A stretch of 64,000 bases of DNA, taken from contig CAMYLJ010000011.1 of assembly GCA_947259215.1 (NCBI GenBank), positions 50,037 to 114,036 on the forward strand, in the 5' to 3' direction. The notes under the pieces are model-generated. The model did no database searches, was not told where the DNA came from, and saw nothing but the letters and a program-made list of their open reading frames with translations. The DNA is from an uncultured delta proteobacterium. Its GTDB lineage: Bacteria > Myxococcota_A > UBA9160 > JAFDET01. The stretch's first letter is position 1. Every line of letters starts with the position of its first letter. The position numbers were made by a program, and so were the translations under genes. Shown one piece after another: positions 34,068-43,401 of the stretch.

Positions 34068-35720
34068 ATGACGGAGCGCGAGCGCTGGGACGCGATCGTG
34101 ATCGGATCGGGACTGGGCGGCCTCACCTGCGCGGCCTACCTGTGCGCGATCGGGAAGCGGACCCTGGTGCTCGAAGCCCACTATGTGGCCGGCGGCAACT
34201 CCCAGGCCTTCCGGCGCCAGATCCGCGACCGCCAGTACGAGTTCGACGTGGGCGTCCACTACATCGGCGAGTGCGGCCCCGACGGCCTGATCACCCAGAT
34301 GCTGAACGGCCTCGGGCTGGCCGAGCGCATCGTCTTCCGGCCGCTCGACCCGGACGGCTACTCCACCCTCTACTTCCCCGGCCTCACCTTCCGCGTGCCG
34401 GCGAGCTGGGACCGCTACCGGACGCGGCTGCTCGACACCTTCCCCGAGGAGAAGGAGCCGCTGGGGAAGGTCGTCGACGTGCTGCGCCAGGTGGCCGAGC
34501 AGGGCCGCCGCTTCCAACGGGGCGAGCTCGCGCTGGAGGACATGGCGGGCGAGGCGCCGCTCTTCCTGCAGTGGGGCCTGCGTCCGGTGACGGACCTCTT
34601 CGCCGAGCACGGCATCTCGGAGGCCGCCTCCGCGGTGTTGCTGGGCGAGCAGGGCGACTACGCGGTGCGCCCGTCGAAGACGCCGACCGCGCTGGCCGCC
34701 GGCCTCACCGACCACTACATGCGGGGCGCCTTCTACCCGGAGGGCGGAGGCCAGGCCATGGCCGGCCGCCTGGTGGAGGCGATCCGCGCGTACGGCGGCG
34801 AGGTGCGCACCCGGGCGCCGGTGAAGCGCGTGCGCGTCGAAGGCGGGCGCGCCGTGGGGGTCGAGCTGGAGAAGACCGGCGCGGAGCTCGATGCGCCGAT
34901 CGTCGTCTCCAACGCCGACCTGAAGCGCACGGTCCTGGAGCTGGTGGGCGAGGAGCACTTCGCCGCTGAGACGGTGGAGCGCGTGCGCGGCTTCCGCATG
35001 TCGCTGCCGCTCTTCGCCGTCTACGCCGGGCTCGACGTGGACCTCGTGGCCGAAGGGCTTCCCAACACCAACCACTGGCTCTGGGGCAGCACCGACATCG
35101 AGGGGATCTACGCGCAGGTCGAGGACGGGCAGCTCCCCGACGAGAACCTGGCCTACGTCACCGTGACGTCCCTGCGCGACCCCGAAAGCCGGCACATCGC
35201 GCCCGAGGGCTACACGAACCTCCAGGTGATGACCCTCGTGCCCCACGACTACGACGTCTGGAACGTCGAGCGCGGCCCGGCCGAGGGCGGGCGCTACCAC
35301 CGGGATCCCGAGTACCGGCGGCGCAAGACGGACCTGATGGAGGAGCTCCTCGAGACGGCCGAGCGCGTCGTCCCGGGGCTGCGGGAGCACACCCACTGGA
35401 AGGAGGCCGCCACCCCGGTGACCCAGGAGCGCTTCACCCACTCGACGGGCGGAACCTCCTACGGGATCGAGTACGCGACGGACCAGATGGGGCCCGCGCG
35501 GATCGGCTACACCACCGACGTGGAGGGCCTTTTCCTGTGCGGGGCGAGCACGCCAGCGGGCCACGGCATCGCCAACGTGATGTTCTCGGGCCTGCGCGCC
35601 GCGGAGGCCGCCACGGGAGCGGACCTGCGACGCGCGGTCCTGGCGGGCGAGGTGCTCGGCGACCGCGGCCTGCTGCCGGCGCTCACGGACGCCTGGGACG
35701 CCTGGCGCGAGAGCCACTGA
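34068..35720 (+). CDS. CrtI/retinol-saturase-like FAD oxidoreductase
   Basis: The 550-residue flavoprotein starts at ATG 34068 behind a strong AAGGAGG. The dinucleotide fold is AIVIGSGLGGLTCAAYL with the second part VLEAHYVAGGNSQAF, and the C-terminal FAD contact is GLFLCGASTPAGHGIANVM. This is the phytoene desaturase/carotenoid isomerase/all-trans-retinol saturase superfamily. No other carotenoid genes are nearby, so the polyene substrate is unknown. It is divergent from the CitE operon and convergent with arsM. Confidence 0.8.
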   Translation: MTERERWDAIVIGSGLGGLTCAAYLCAIGKRTLVLEAHYVAGGNSQAFRRQIRDRQYEFDVGVHYIGECGPDGLITQMLNGLGLAERIVFRPLDPDGYSTLYFPGLTFRVPASWDRYRTRLLDTFPEEKEPLGKVVDVLRQVAEQGRRFQRGELALEDMAGEAPLFLQWGLRPVTDLFAEHGISEAASAVLLGEQGDYAVRPSKTPTALAAGLTDHYMRGAFYPEGGGQAMAGRLVEAIRAYGGEVRTRAPVKRVRVEGGRAVGVELEKTGAELDAPIVVSNADLKRTVLELVGEEHFAAETVERVRGFRMSLPLFAVYAGLDVDLVAEGLPNTNHWLWGSTDIEGIYAQVEDGQLPDENLAYVTVTSLRDPESRHIAPEGYTNLQVMTLVPHDYDVWNVERGPAEGGRYHRDPEYRRRKTDLMEELLETAERVVPGLREHTHWKEAATPVTQERFTHSTGGTSYGIEYATDQMGPARIGYTTDVEGLFLCGASTPAGHGIANVMFSGLRAAEAATGADLRRAVLAGEVLGDRGLLPALTDAWDAWRESH

Positions 35721-35738
35721 AGCGTACGGTCAGGGACG

Positions 35739-36557
35739 CTACTTGCGCGCGAACACGTGGAGGCTGGTCACGGACTCGGCGTAGGTCTTCGCCTCTTCCG
35801 GCGAGATCCCGAGCCGGTCCATCACCTCCTGCACCCGCGGATCATCGAGCCCCAGGGCGTCGGCGAAGTGGGCCTCGCCGTCGACGCGTACCTCGCGGAA
35901 GCCCGCCTTGGCGATGGTCTCCAGGTACTCCGTTCGCAGGCTCGCGCCGCCGACGCAGCCGAGGTAGGCGTCGATGCTCTCGATCACCGCGGGCGGGAGC
36001 GGCCGCTCCAGCACGATGTCCGAGACCATCACGCGCCCGCCCGGCCGCAGCACCCGGAAGGCCTCGCGGTAGACGCGGTCCTTCTCGGGGGAGAGGTTGA
36101 TCACGCAGTTCGAGAGGATCACGTCGACACTCTCGTCCTCGACGGGCAGCTCCTCGATCCGGCCCTTGCGGAACTCCACGTTCTCCACGCCGACCTTGCG
36201 CGCGTTCTCGCGCGCCTTCGCCAGCATGGCGTCGGTCATGTCCACCCCGATCACCCAGCCCGTGGGTCCCACCTGGCGCGCCGCCAGGAAGGCGTCCATG
36301 CCGGCGCCCGAGCCCAGGTCCACGACCACCTCGCCGGGGCGCAGGGCGTCGATCGCCGTGGGGTTGCCGCAGCCCACGCCGAGGTTGGCTCCCTCCGGCA
36401 CCGCCGCGAGATCGTCGTCGCTGTAGCCGATGCGGCGAGCCACCCCTTCGGCACGGGGCGCATCCGATGCATCCAGCTCCTCCGCGACGCGGGTGTAGCC
36501 TTCGCGCACCATCTCCCGGATCCGGTCCGGGTCCTGCGGTCGTCGCTCGTCCGTCAT
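35739..36557 (-). CDS. arsM: Arsenite S-adenosylmethionine methyltransferase
   Basis: The 272-residue enzyme starts at ATG 36557, overlapping the arsR stop. It has the ArsM layout: [23 protein letters not shown] motif [32 protein letters not shown] and [14 protein letters not shown]. The cysteines in those three segments correspond to the arsenite-binding set of the family. It methylates As(III) to less retained or volatile forms in the cytoplasm. Co-transcription with an ArsR repressor fits arsenic-induced expression. Confidence 0.9.
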   Translation of the reverse strand: MTDERRPQDPDRIREMVREGYTRVAEELDASDAPRAEGVARRIGYSDDDLAAVPEGANLGVGCGNPTAIDALRPGEVVVDLGSGAGMDAFLAARQVGPTGWVIGVDMTDAMLAKARENARKVGVENVEFRKGRIEELPVEDESVDVILSNCVINLSPEKDRVYREAFRVLRPGGRVMVSDIVLERPLPPAVIESIDAYLGCVGGASLRTEYLETIAKAGFREVRVDGEAHFADALGLDDPRVQEVMDRLGISPEEAKTYAESVTSLHVFARK

Positions 36558-36871
36558 GAGGTCGCTCCTCGGCTGCGCGGGCGGCGCACGCCCTGGCAGC
36601 AGTTCTCGGTCAGGAAGCGCAGCAGATCCTGCATGGCGCTGAAGTCGGGGCGGTAGATCCGCGCGCGACCGTCCCGCTCGCAGCACAGGAGCCCCGCGCT
36701 CTTCAGCTCCTTCAGGTGGAAGGAAAGGGTAGCGGCGGGAACCCCGAGCTCGTCGCCGATCTCCCCCGCCGCGAGGCCCTCGGGCCCGGCCCGGACCAGC
36801 AGGCGGAAGACGTCCAGCCGCGTCTCCTGGGCCAGGGCCGCGAGTGCGCCGACGACGAGCTGTTTTTCCAT
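36554..36871 (-). CDS. arsR: ArsR-family arsenic-responsive repressor
   Basis: The 105-residue winged-helix protein has [18 protein letters not shown], the recognition region [20 protein letters not shown] and the wing DGRARIYR. Cysteines are present as a CC pair before the wing (LLCCERDG) and another near the C-terminus (ENCCQG), a pattern of ArsR types that sense As(III) outside the classical CxC helix. ATG 36871 is the only sensible start. A perfect palindrome lies two bases upstream, so the protein probably represses its own operon by blocking initiation. Confidence 0.9.
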   Translation of the reverse strand: MEKQLVVGALAALAQETRLDVFRLLVRAGPEGLAAGEIGDELGVPAATLSFHLKELKSAGLLCCERDGRARIYRPDFSAMQDLLRFLTENCCQGVRRPRSRGATS

Positions 36872-36873
36872 AA

Positions 36874-36889
36874 TTCGATAAATATCGAA
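36874..36889. promoter_or_regulatory. ArsR operator palindrome
   Basis: The 16-base inverted repeat ttcgataaatatcgaa lies two bases upstream of the arsR start codon, in a short AT-rich island that stands out from the GC-rich surroundings. Its position replaces a Shine-Dalgarno sequence, so the transcript may be leaderless or nearly so. Confidence 0.7.
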
Positions 36890-36930
36890 ATATGGCGAAC
36901 CCGTCAACCCCCGCGGGCGCGCCTTCCGCC

Positions 36931-37482
36931 TCAGGACTTCGGCGGCAGGTGGGCGTCGAGCTCGTCGAGCAGGATCTTCGCGACGCGGGCCGCCTGCTGG
37001 CCGAAGGCGGCGGTGTGCTCGAAGGAGGTGTCGCTCGAGATGCGCCCCGAGCGGGCGAGATCGCGGCCCTGGTCCCGGGTGTGCTCCACGATCCCTTCCC
37101 AGATCTTGTGCTCGACGTCGTTGGCCACGTCCCGCACCCAGTCCTCCACCAGCTTGCGCGCCTCGGGGTCCAGGCTGCCGAGGAGCTCCTCGCCCACGAG
37201 GTGGGGCTCGTCGCCCTTCTCGAAGTGGGGCTCCATGCGCTGGAGCTCCTGCGCCAGCTCGGGACAGACTTCCTTGGCGGCGTAGGCCTCGGAGGAGTGG
37301 TAGCCCCACTCCTGCTCCCACTCGTGCATGCGGTCGGCGACGTGGGCCCGGGCGGCGCGCCAGGCGTCGGCCTCCGCGTGCCGGCGGACCTCCTGTTCGA
37401 AGCGCTCCACCAGCTGGGCGGGGTCTCCGTGAACGGCGGCGGGGTGATCCTTCAACCAAGCAAGCACGGCCTCGCGGTCCAT
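36931..37482 (-). CDS. Hypothetical acidic helical protein
   Basis: The 183-residue cytoplasmic protein starts at ATG 37482 after a GAGGAGG-like site. It is rich in Glu, His and Trp, with long predicted helices ([39 protein letters not shown]). There is no signal peptide, membrane span or known motif. It lies 59 bases upstream of the arsR-arsM pair on the same strand, beyond the ars operator, so it has its own promoter. I do not recognise the family. Confidence 0.65.
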   Translation of the reverse strand: MDREAVLAWLKDHPAAVHGDPAQLVERFEQEVRRHAEADAWRAARAHVADRMHEWEQEWGYHSSEAYAAKEVCPELAQELQRMEPHFEKGDEPHLVGEELLGSLDPEARKLVEDWVRDVANDVEHKIWEGIVEHTRDQGRDLARSGRISSDTSFEHTAAFGQQAARVAKILLDELDAHLPPKS

Positions 37483-37674
37483 CGCGGCCTCCTCGTTCGA
37501 CTTCCAGCCGATGATGGTAGATCGTAGGCGCAGGCACGGCCGGCTGGCGTCATCCGCGCGACACGCCATCGCATGGCGGGGATCCCTGCGGGGGAAAAAC
37601 GCCGGCCCCGGCTTGACGCGGACGGCGGACCCGGAGGACTGTCCCTCGAAGCACTATTCGAGGAACGTCCCCGG

Positions 37675-38067
37675 ATGAGCCTGCGTTCGGCCCGCTGGCT
37701 GTTGTTCCTGGCGATCGGGCTCACGGCACCCTTGCCCATGCTCGGGCCGTTCGGCGCCTGGGTGCCGCCGGCGCGCTACCTGCTGCTGACCCTGGCCACG
37801 GCCTCGGTGGCGGTGACGGAAGGCGCCGCCGGGCCCGTGCCCGGAATCCTGGCGCTCTTCGGGGCGCATGCCCTGGTCGGCTTCCTGCTCGCCGGGCTGC
37901 TCGGGTGGGTCGTGGCGCGCTTCACGCGGCCGCTCTCGCCCGGGGCGCGGCGGCTCGTCGTCCTCGGCATCTGCGGCGCCCTCCTCCTCGGCGCCGTCGC
38001 GTTCGAGGTCTACCGCACGCCCTTCGGAAGGGCGCCCACCGCGAACCTGCTGGGGGTGCTCTCGTGA
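37675..38067 (+). CDS. Small four-helix membrane protein
   Basis: The 130-residue protein has four hydrophobic segments and few charges (LLFLAIGLTAPLPMLGPFG, ALFGAHALVGFLLAGLLGWV, LGICGALLLGAVAFEV). No family is recognised. ATG 37675 is the first good start. Its stop overlaps the GTG of the DUF3604 gene (GTGA), so the two proteins are made together and may work at the same membrane. Confidence 0.65.
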   Translation: MSLRSARWLLFLAIGLTAPLPMLGPFGAWVPPARYLLLTLATASVAVTEGAAGPVPGILALFGAHALVGFLLAGLLGWVVARFTRPLSPGARRLVVLGICGALLLGAVAFEVYRTPFGRAPTANLLGVLS

Positions 38068-39974
38068 AGGCCGCGGCGGCCGGGCTGCTGGTGCTCGCCA
38101 TCGCCGGTGCCGCCCGCGCGCAGGAGCCCGGCTTTGCGCGCAGCGAGGAACGCGAGCCCTGCGCCCACCACGACCCGCTGCGGCAGCCCTTCTTCGGCGA
38201 CACTCACGTCCACACCGCGTTCTCCTTCGACGCCTGGGGCCAGGGAACCCTGGCGGGGCCCCGCGACGCCTACCGCTACGCCCGCGGCGAGGCCATCGGG
38301 ATCCAGCCCTACGACCGCGAGGGGCGCGCCGGCGGCAGCGTCCGGCTGCGCCGACCGCTCGACTACGCGGTGGTGACCGACCACAGCGACCTCATGGGCG
38401 AGACGCGGATCTGCGGCAGCGAAGCGCTGGCGGGCCACGACTCGCTGGTCTGCCGCGTGGTGCGCCGATTCCCGAAGCTCGGCTACATGCTCGTGAACGG
38501 CCACGTCTACAGCAGCGAGGCGCCCAAGCGGTACTCCTTCTGCGGCCCGCAGGGCGCCCGCTGTCGAGACGCCGCGCGCGGGCCCTGGCAGGAGACCCGC
38601 GACGCCGCCGAGGCGTTCTACGACCGCAGCGCCGCCTGCCGCTTCACCACCTTCGTCGGCTACGAGTGGACCGGCATGCCCGGCGGCTACAACGTCCACC
38701 GCAACGTGATCTTCCGCAATGCGGTGGTGCAGGAGCGGCCCACCAGCTACATCGAGACGCCCAGCCAGGAAGGGCTCTGGAGCGCCCTCCAGCGGGAGTG
38801 CCTGGACGCGGGGAGCGGCTGCGACGCCATCGCCATCCCCCACAACTCCAACGTGAGCGGCGGGCGCATGTTCACGACGACCCGGCCCGACGGCGCGCCG
38901 ATCACGGCGCAGGACGCGCGCACCCGCGCGCGCCTCGAGACCCTGGTGGAGGTGACCCAGCACAAGGGCGACAGCGAGTGCCGCCCGAGCGCGGAGGATC
39001 CCCTCTGCGACTACGAGAAGCTGCGCTACCCGCGCATGATGGAGATGCTGACGACGCGCACCGCGCCGGAGGCGCTCCCGCCGCGGATCTACGCCCGCGA
39101 GGTCCTGACCGAAGGGCTCGCGCAGGAACGACGCCTCGGAGCGAACCCCTTCCAGTTCGGCCTCATCGGCGCCAGCGACACCCACTTCGCGGCGCCAGGC
39201 ATGGTGGACGAGGACGAGTACGTCGGTCACGCCGCCGGCACCGTCGACGCGCGCTTCGGCGTGCCGCCCTTCCCGGACCGGATGGACTTCAACCCGGGCG
39301 GTCTCGGCGTGCTGTGGGCGGAGGAGAACTCCCGCGACGCCCTCTTCGCCGCGATGCGCCGGCGCGAGGCCTACGGCACCAGCGGCCCTCGCATGCGCGT
39401 GCGCTTCTTCGGCGGCTGGGACTACCCGGAGGGCCTGTGCGAGGAGCCGGACTTCGTCGCCCGGGGCTACGCCGGCGGCGTGCCCATGGGTGGCCAGCTT
39501 CCGCCCGGCGCAGCGGACGGCGCGCCGCGGCTCGCGGTCTGGGCGCTGCGCGACCCGGGCGGAAGCGGCGTCCCCAGCACGCCGCTCCAGCGCGTCCAGA
39601 TCGTGAAGGGCTGGTTGGAAGACGGCGAGGGGCGCGAGCGCGTGTACGAGGTGGCGGGCGATCCCGCGAACGGCGCGGACGTGGACCTGGCCAGCTGCAC
39701 CCCGCGCGGCTCCGGCTTCGCCGAGCTCTGCCGCGTCTGGAGCGACCCGGACTTCGATCCTGCGGCGCCGGCCTTCTACTACGCGCGGGTGGTGGAGAAC
39801 CCGAGCTGCCGCTGGAACGCCTGGGTCTGCAACGCCCAGGGCGTCGACTGCTCGGACCCGGGCGCGGTGCCGCGGGAGCTGCGGGCCTGCTGCGATCCAG
39901 AGGCGCCACGGACGATCCAGGAGCGCGCCTGGACCTCGCCCATCTGGTACACGCCGCCCGATTCCCAGGCGTGA
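38064..39974 (+). CDS. DUF3604 exported metal-dependent hydrolase-like protein
   Basis: The 636-residue protein has a signal peptide (AAAAGLLVLAIAGAARAQ). The domain opens with FFGDTHVHTAFSFDA, a PHP-like metal motif, followed by YAVVTDHSDLMGE, AIPHNSNVSGGRMF and GLIGASDTHFAAPG, all carrying His/Asp candidates for a metal site. This is the DUF3604 family, common in marine and soil proteobacteria but without an assigned reaction. About ten cysteines suit the periplasm. It is translationally coupled to the small membrane protein upstream. Confidence 0.85.
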   Translation: MKAAAAGLLVLAIAGAARAQEPGFARSEEREPCAHHDPLRQPFFGDTHVHTAFSFDAWGQGTLAGPRDAYRYARGEAIGIQPYDREGRAGGSVRLRRPLDYAVVTDHSDLMGETRICGSEALAGHDSLVCRVVRRFPKLGYMLVNGHVYSSEAPKRYSFCGPQGARCRDAARGPWQETRDAAEAFYDRSAACRFTTFVGYEWTGMPGGYNVHRNVIFRNAVVQERPTSYIETPSQEGLWSALQRECLDAGSGCDAIAIPHNSNVSGGRMFTTTRPDGAPITAQDARTRARLETLVEVTQHKGDSECRPSAEDPLCDYEKLRYPRMMEMLTTRTAPEALPPRIYAREVLTEGLAQERRLGANPFQFGLIGASDTHFAAPGMVDEDEYVGHAAGTVDARFGVPPFPDRMDFNPGGLGVLWAEENSRDALFAAMRRREAYGTSGPRMRVRFFGGWDYPEGLCEEPDFVARGYAGGVPMGGQLPPGAADGAPRLAVWALRDPGGSGVPSTPLQRVQIVKGWLEDGEGRERVYEVAGDPANGADVDLASCTPRGSGFAELCRVWSDPDFDPAAPAFYYARVVENPSCRWNAWVCNAQGVDCSDPGAVPRELRACCDPEAPRTIQERAWTSPIWYTPPDSQA

Positions 39975-40039
39975 TCCGGGTCACCACCTCGGGCCCACGG
40001 GCCGCCGATCCCGCACGGGGCGCCCGCGGGCGGGACGGC

Positions 40040-40069
40040 TTGTCCTGCCGCCGCCTGGGGCCTTACACT
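40040..40069 (+). promoter_or_regulatory. Sigma-70-like promoter
   Basis: TTGTCC (40040-40045) and TACACT (40064-40069) are separated by 18 bases and lie 50 bases upstream of the serine protease start codon. Each hexamer departs from consensus at two positions or fewer per half; the match is fair. Confidence 0.4.
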
Positions 40070-40117
40070 GAGGACCGACCCCGGACGGGCTCTCAGGAAG
40101 CCGCAGGAGGAGCGTGA

Positions 40118-42568
40118 ATGACTGCCTCCCGGTCCGCTCCCGCCGCCGCCCTTGCGGCCCGCACCTCGCTGGCTGCATTGCTCCTCCTCGTGCTGGGCCT
40201 CTCCGCTGCGCCGGCCCAGGCCCAGGGCCCGCCGGGGTCGGGCAGCCCGGCCGACCTGCGCGCACGCGCCGCCCGGCTGCGGGCCGTCATGGACGTGAAG
40301 CGGCGACGCGCGCCCGAGCTGATGGCGCTGCCCGACGTGGTCGGGACGGGCACGGCGCTCGGCGCGGACGGCGAGCCCGAGATCCGGGTCTTCACCGTGC
40401 GACCCGGCGTCGCGCTGCCGGCGCGCCTCGAGGGCGTGCGGGTGCGCGCACGCACCACGGGCCGCTTCTACGCCCGTCGCGGCCCCACCTGCGAGGCCAG
40501 CGGCGACGGGATCTGCGCCACGGCGGAGCGCTGGCCGCTGCCGGTTCCCATCGGCGTCTCGGTGGGCCATCCGGCCATCACGGCGGGCACCATCGGCGCC
40601 CGGGTGAGCGACGGCGTGGACGTGTTCGCGCTCAGCAACAACCACGTGCTGGCCAACAGCAACCAGTCCAGCATCGGCGACGCGGCGCTCCAGCCCGGGA
40701 CCTTCGACGGCGGCTCCGTGGCGGCCGGCGACGCCATCGGCAGCCTGGCCGACTTCGAGCCGATCCTCTTCTGTCCGGTCTTCCCGTTCTGCCCCGACAC
40801 GAACTTCTACGATGCCGCCATCGCCCTCACCTCGCCCGCCGAGCTGGGCGTCGCGACGCCGACCGGCGAGCACGGCTCGCTCGTGGGCTACGGGGTCCCC
40901 AACCCCGTGATCCACTCGGCCTTCGGCGACCCGGCCGTGCTCGGCGACGAGGATCTCCTCCAGCTGCTGGGGCTGGGCGTCCAGAAGGTCGGCCGCACCA
41001 CGGGCCTGACCACCGGCAGCATCGCCACGGTCGGGGTGGCGGCCAACATCTGCTACGACGACAGCTGCAGCCTGATCGCCTACTTCGACGAGCAGATCTC
41101 GATCCCGGGGGCGTTCAGCGGAGGGGGCGACTCGGGCTCCCTGATCGTCACGAACGACGGCCAGCGCCACCCGGTGGCGCTGCTCTTCGCGGGGAGCGAC
41201 ACCGACACGCTCGCGAGTCCGATCGATCGCGTCCTCCTGCGTTTCGGAGTCGGGATCGACGACGGCGGGAGCACGGTCCCCGTGACCGACGCGTCGGTGA
41301 CCGGCCTGGCCCCGCCCGGCTTCGCGCTGGTCGGTCAGACGGCCACGGTGGGCGTGGACGTGCGCAACGCCGGCAACCAGCCGTTGCCGGCCTTCGACGT
41401 GATCTTCTACGACGACACCGAGGTCACCAGCAGCGTGCTGACCGCGCCGACCCTCGGCCCGGGCGCGACCGCGCGTCTCGACTTCTCGTGGACACCGACC
41501 CAGACCGGTCCCCACGACCTGCGCGCCGTCCTCCAGCTCGCCGACGACGACGCCAGCAACGACACCGGCACCGCGCAGGCGACGGTGCTGCTGGAGCCGC
41601 CCCCGCTGACACTCGAGCTCTGGAGTGGAACCGTGCGCACGGACGCCTGGACCCAGGTGAACCTCGGCGTGGACTACGGCAACGAGATGGTCGTGATCTG
41701 CACCCCGCGCTACGACGTGACCGCCCTCGGCCCGATGCTGGCGCGCGTGCGCAACGCCGCCGGCACGAGCTTCGAGGTCGGGCTCGGTCGCCCCTGGTTC
41801 GGCGCCTTTCCCGGAGACCACGGCAGCGCCGAGGTGGACTGCATGGTGGTGCGCGCGGGCGTCTACGATCAGTGGGTCGACCGTCCGCGGATGGAGGCCG
41901 TGAGGATCGACAGCTTCGCGGCAAAGGACGACGCCTACGGCTGGGTCGGCCAGGCTCGCAGCTACGCCCAGACGTACGTCGACCCCGTGGTGGTGGGGCA
42001 GGTGATCTCGCCCGCCACGGGTATCCCCGGCGAGCTCGGCGTCTGGTCCAGCTTCTGGGCCCGCGGCGCGAGCGCGACGCATCCGCCCTCGCCCAGCCAG
42101 CTCTTCGTGGGCAGGCACACCGGGGAGGACCCGACGGCGCGCGCACCCGTCTCCTTGGCCTACATCGTGGTGGAGGCGGGGCCGGGCTGGATGGGCAAGA
42201 CGGCGTTCACGGCCGGCACCGGCGCAGACACCCTGCGCGGGGTGGGCGACGCGCCGCCCTACGCCTACCCGTTCTCGGCCATCACTACCGCGACTCACGC
42301 CGTCGTCAGCTCCGCCGGCATGGACGGGACCGAGGGGGGCTGGCCGATCCTCTACGGCACCGGCGCGGCGACCCCGGGCGCCCTGCGCCTGGCCATCGAG
42401 GAGGACTGGTGGTTCGACCCGGAGCGCTCCCACCCGACGGAGCAGGCGGCCTACATCGTCTTCGGATCGCGGGGAGGGAGCTGCGGGATCGGCTTCGAGC
42501 TGGTCTTCCTGACCCCGCTGCTCGCCGCGCTCCAGCGTCGGCGCCTGCGCCGACGGCGCGCCGGCTAG
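40118..42568 (+). CDS. Secreted trypsin-like protease with CARDB and C-terminal sorting tail
   Basis: The 816-residue protein starts at ATG 40118 after GGAGGAGCG. Residues 1-36 are a signal peptide (ending AQAQ). A serine-protease-like domain follows with the triad His176 (ALSNNHVLANS), Asp232 (FYDAAIALTS) and Ser339 (SGGGDSGSLI). Residues 365-460 form a CARDB-type adhesion domain (VTGLAPPGFALVGQTATVGV). A long beta-rich segment precedes the end: a Cys-Gly (GGSCGIGFEL), a hydrophobic helix (VFLTPLLAALQ) and RRRLRRRR. That tripartite end resembles cell-surface sorting signals processed at Cys, distinct from PEP-CTERM. It probably acts at the cell surface. Confidence 0.8.
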   Translation: MTASRSAPAAALAARTSLAALLLLVLGLSAAPAQAQGPPGSGSPADLRARAARLRAVMDVKRRRAPELMALPDVVGTGTALGADGEPEIRVFTVRPGVALPARLEGVRVRARTTGRFYARRGPTCEASGDGICATAERWPLPVPIGVSVGHPAITAGTIGARVSDGVDVFALSNNHVLANSNQSSIGDAALQPGTFDGGSVAAGDAIGSLADFEPILFCPVFPFCPDTNFYDAAIALTSPAELGVATPTGEHGSLVGYGVPNPVIHSAFGDPAVLGDEDLLQLLGLGVQKVGRTTGLTTGSIATVGVAANICYDDSCSLIAYFDEQISIPGAFSGGGDSGSLIVTNDGQRHPVALLFAGSDTDTLASPIDRVLLRFGVGIDDGGSTVPVTDASVTGLAPPGFALVGQTATVGVDVRNAGNQPLPAFDVIFYDDTEVTSSVLTAPTLGPGATARLDFSWTPTQTGPHDLRAVLQLADDDASNDTGTAQATVLLEPPPLTLELWSGTVRTDAWTQVNLGVDYGNEMVVICTPRYDVTALGPMLARVRNAAGTSFEVGLGRPWFGAFPGDHGSAEVDCMVVRAGVYDQWVDRPRMEAVRIDSFAAKDDAYGWVGQARSYAQTYVDPVVVGQVISPATGIPGELGVWSSFWARGASATHPPSPSQLFVGRHTGEDPTARAPVSLAYIVVEAGPGWMGKTAFTAGTGADTLRGVGDAPPYAYPFSAITTATHAVVSSAGMDGTEGGWPILYGTGAATPGALRLAIEEDWWFDPERSHPTEQAAYIVFGSRGGSCGIGFELVFLTPLLAALQRRRLRRRRAG

Positions 42569-42572
42569 CGGG

Positions 42573-42986
42573 TCAGCCCTGCGGCGGATGCGGCGGTCCC
42601 TGCGCGTGCTGGGGCAGGTCGTCGCGGATCTCGTACCAGGGTGCCTTCTCGCTGACCCAGACGTGCACGCCCGGACGCACGCCGGGATCGGAATCCAGAG
42701 TGCCGGCGCGCACGCTCATGAACTTCGGGTTGACCGGGTTGTGCTTGAAGAGCGGCGAGCCGCAGCGGGTGCAGAAGTGCCGCTGGTTCCCGGGGGAGGA
42801 CTCGTGGAAGCCCACGGCCTCCTCCCCGGCCACGATCCGGAAGCCGTCCCGGGCGATGAAGAGGGTCGTGTTGAAGGCCGAGCCGGTGGCGCGCCGGCAC
42901 TCCCCGCAGTGGCAGTACGCCATGCCCAGGGGCTCGGACGTGATCTCGTAGCGTACGGCGCCGCAGAGGCAGTGTCCCATCAGCAT
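42573..42986 (-). CDS. GFA/CENP-V-fold zinc protein
   Basis: The 137-residue protein has the GFA (glutathione-dependent formaldehyde-activating enzyme) zinc pattern: C-x-C in GHCLCGAVRYE, CHCGEC in YCHCGECRRATGS and CTRCGSPLF. Family members bind two zinc ions; many are not formaldehyde enzymes, so no reaction is assigned. Its start overlaps the stop of the ferredoxin-like gene upstream by seven bases. Confidence 0.85.
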   Translation of the reverse strand: MLMGHCLCGAVRYEITSEPLGMAYCHCGECRRATGSAFNTTLFIARDGFRIVAGEEAVGFHESSPGNQRHFCTRCGSPLFKHNPVNPKFMSVRAGTLDSDPGVRPGVHVWVSEKAPWYEIRDDLPQHAQGPPHPPQG

Positions 42987-43372
42987 TTTGGCGACTCCAG
43001 CGGATGCGTGAGCAGCACGTACTCCTCCACCGGCTTCCCGCCCTTCAGGTGCTCCTGGATGATGCGCTCCAGCACCTCGGGCGTGCACGAGTGGTACCAG
43101 ACGCCGTCGGGGTACACGACGGCGACGGGGCCCTTGCTGCAGATCTGGAGGCAGTTGGCCTTGGTGCGGTAGACCCCGCCCTCGCCCAGCAACCCCTCCT
43201 CGGCCAGGCGCCGCTTCAGGTAGTCCCAGGCCTCGAGACCCTCGGGCTTGCTGCTGCACTTGGGCTTGGTCTGGTCCGCGCACAGGAAGATGTGACGGCG
43301 GATGCGCTCGACGCCGAGCTCGTCGGCCGTCTCGCGGGCCTTGCGCAGCAGGATGGCGTCGCGTGCCGACAT
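42980..43372 (-). CDS. Thioredoxin-like [2Fe-2S] ferredoxin
   Basis: The 130-residue protein has the thioredoxin-like ferredoxin layout: IFLCADQTKPKC and, 35 residues later, CLQICSKGPVAVVYPDGVWY, giving four cluster-binding cysteines. The ending PEVLERIIQEHLKGGKPVEE is the usual C-terminal helix. Such proteins pass electrons to or from dehydrogenases. It lies between the glutamate-synthase-like gene and the GFA protein on the same strand; an electron-transfer link to the former is possible but not shown. Confidence 0.85.
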   Translation of the reverse strand: MSARDAILLRKARETADELGVERIRRHIFLCADQTKPKCSSKPEGLEAWDYLKRRLAEEGLLGEGGVYRTKANCLQICSKGPVAVVYPDGVWYHSCTPEVLERIIQEHLKGGKPVEEYVLLTHPLESPKC

Positions 43373-43401
43373 GGCTGGCCCGGAGGGTAGCCGCACCTCC
43401 C

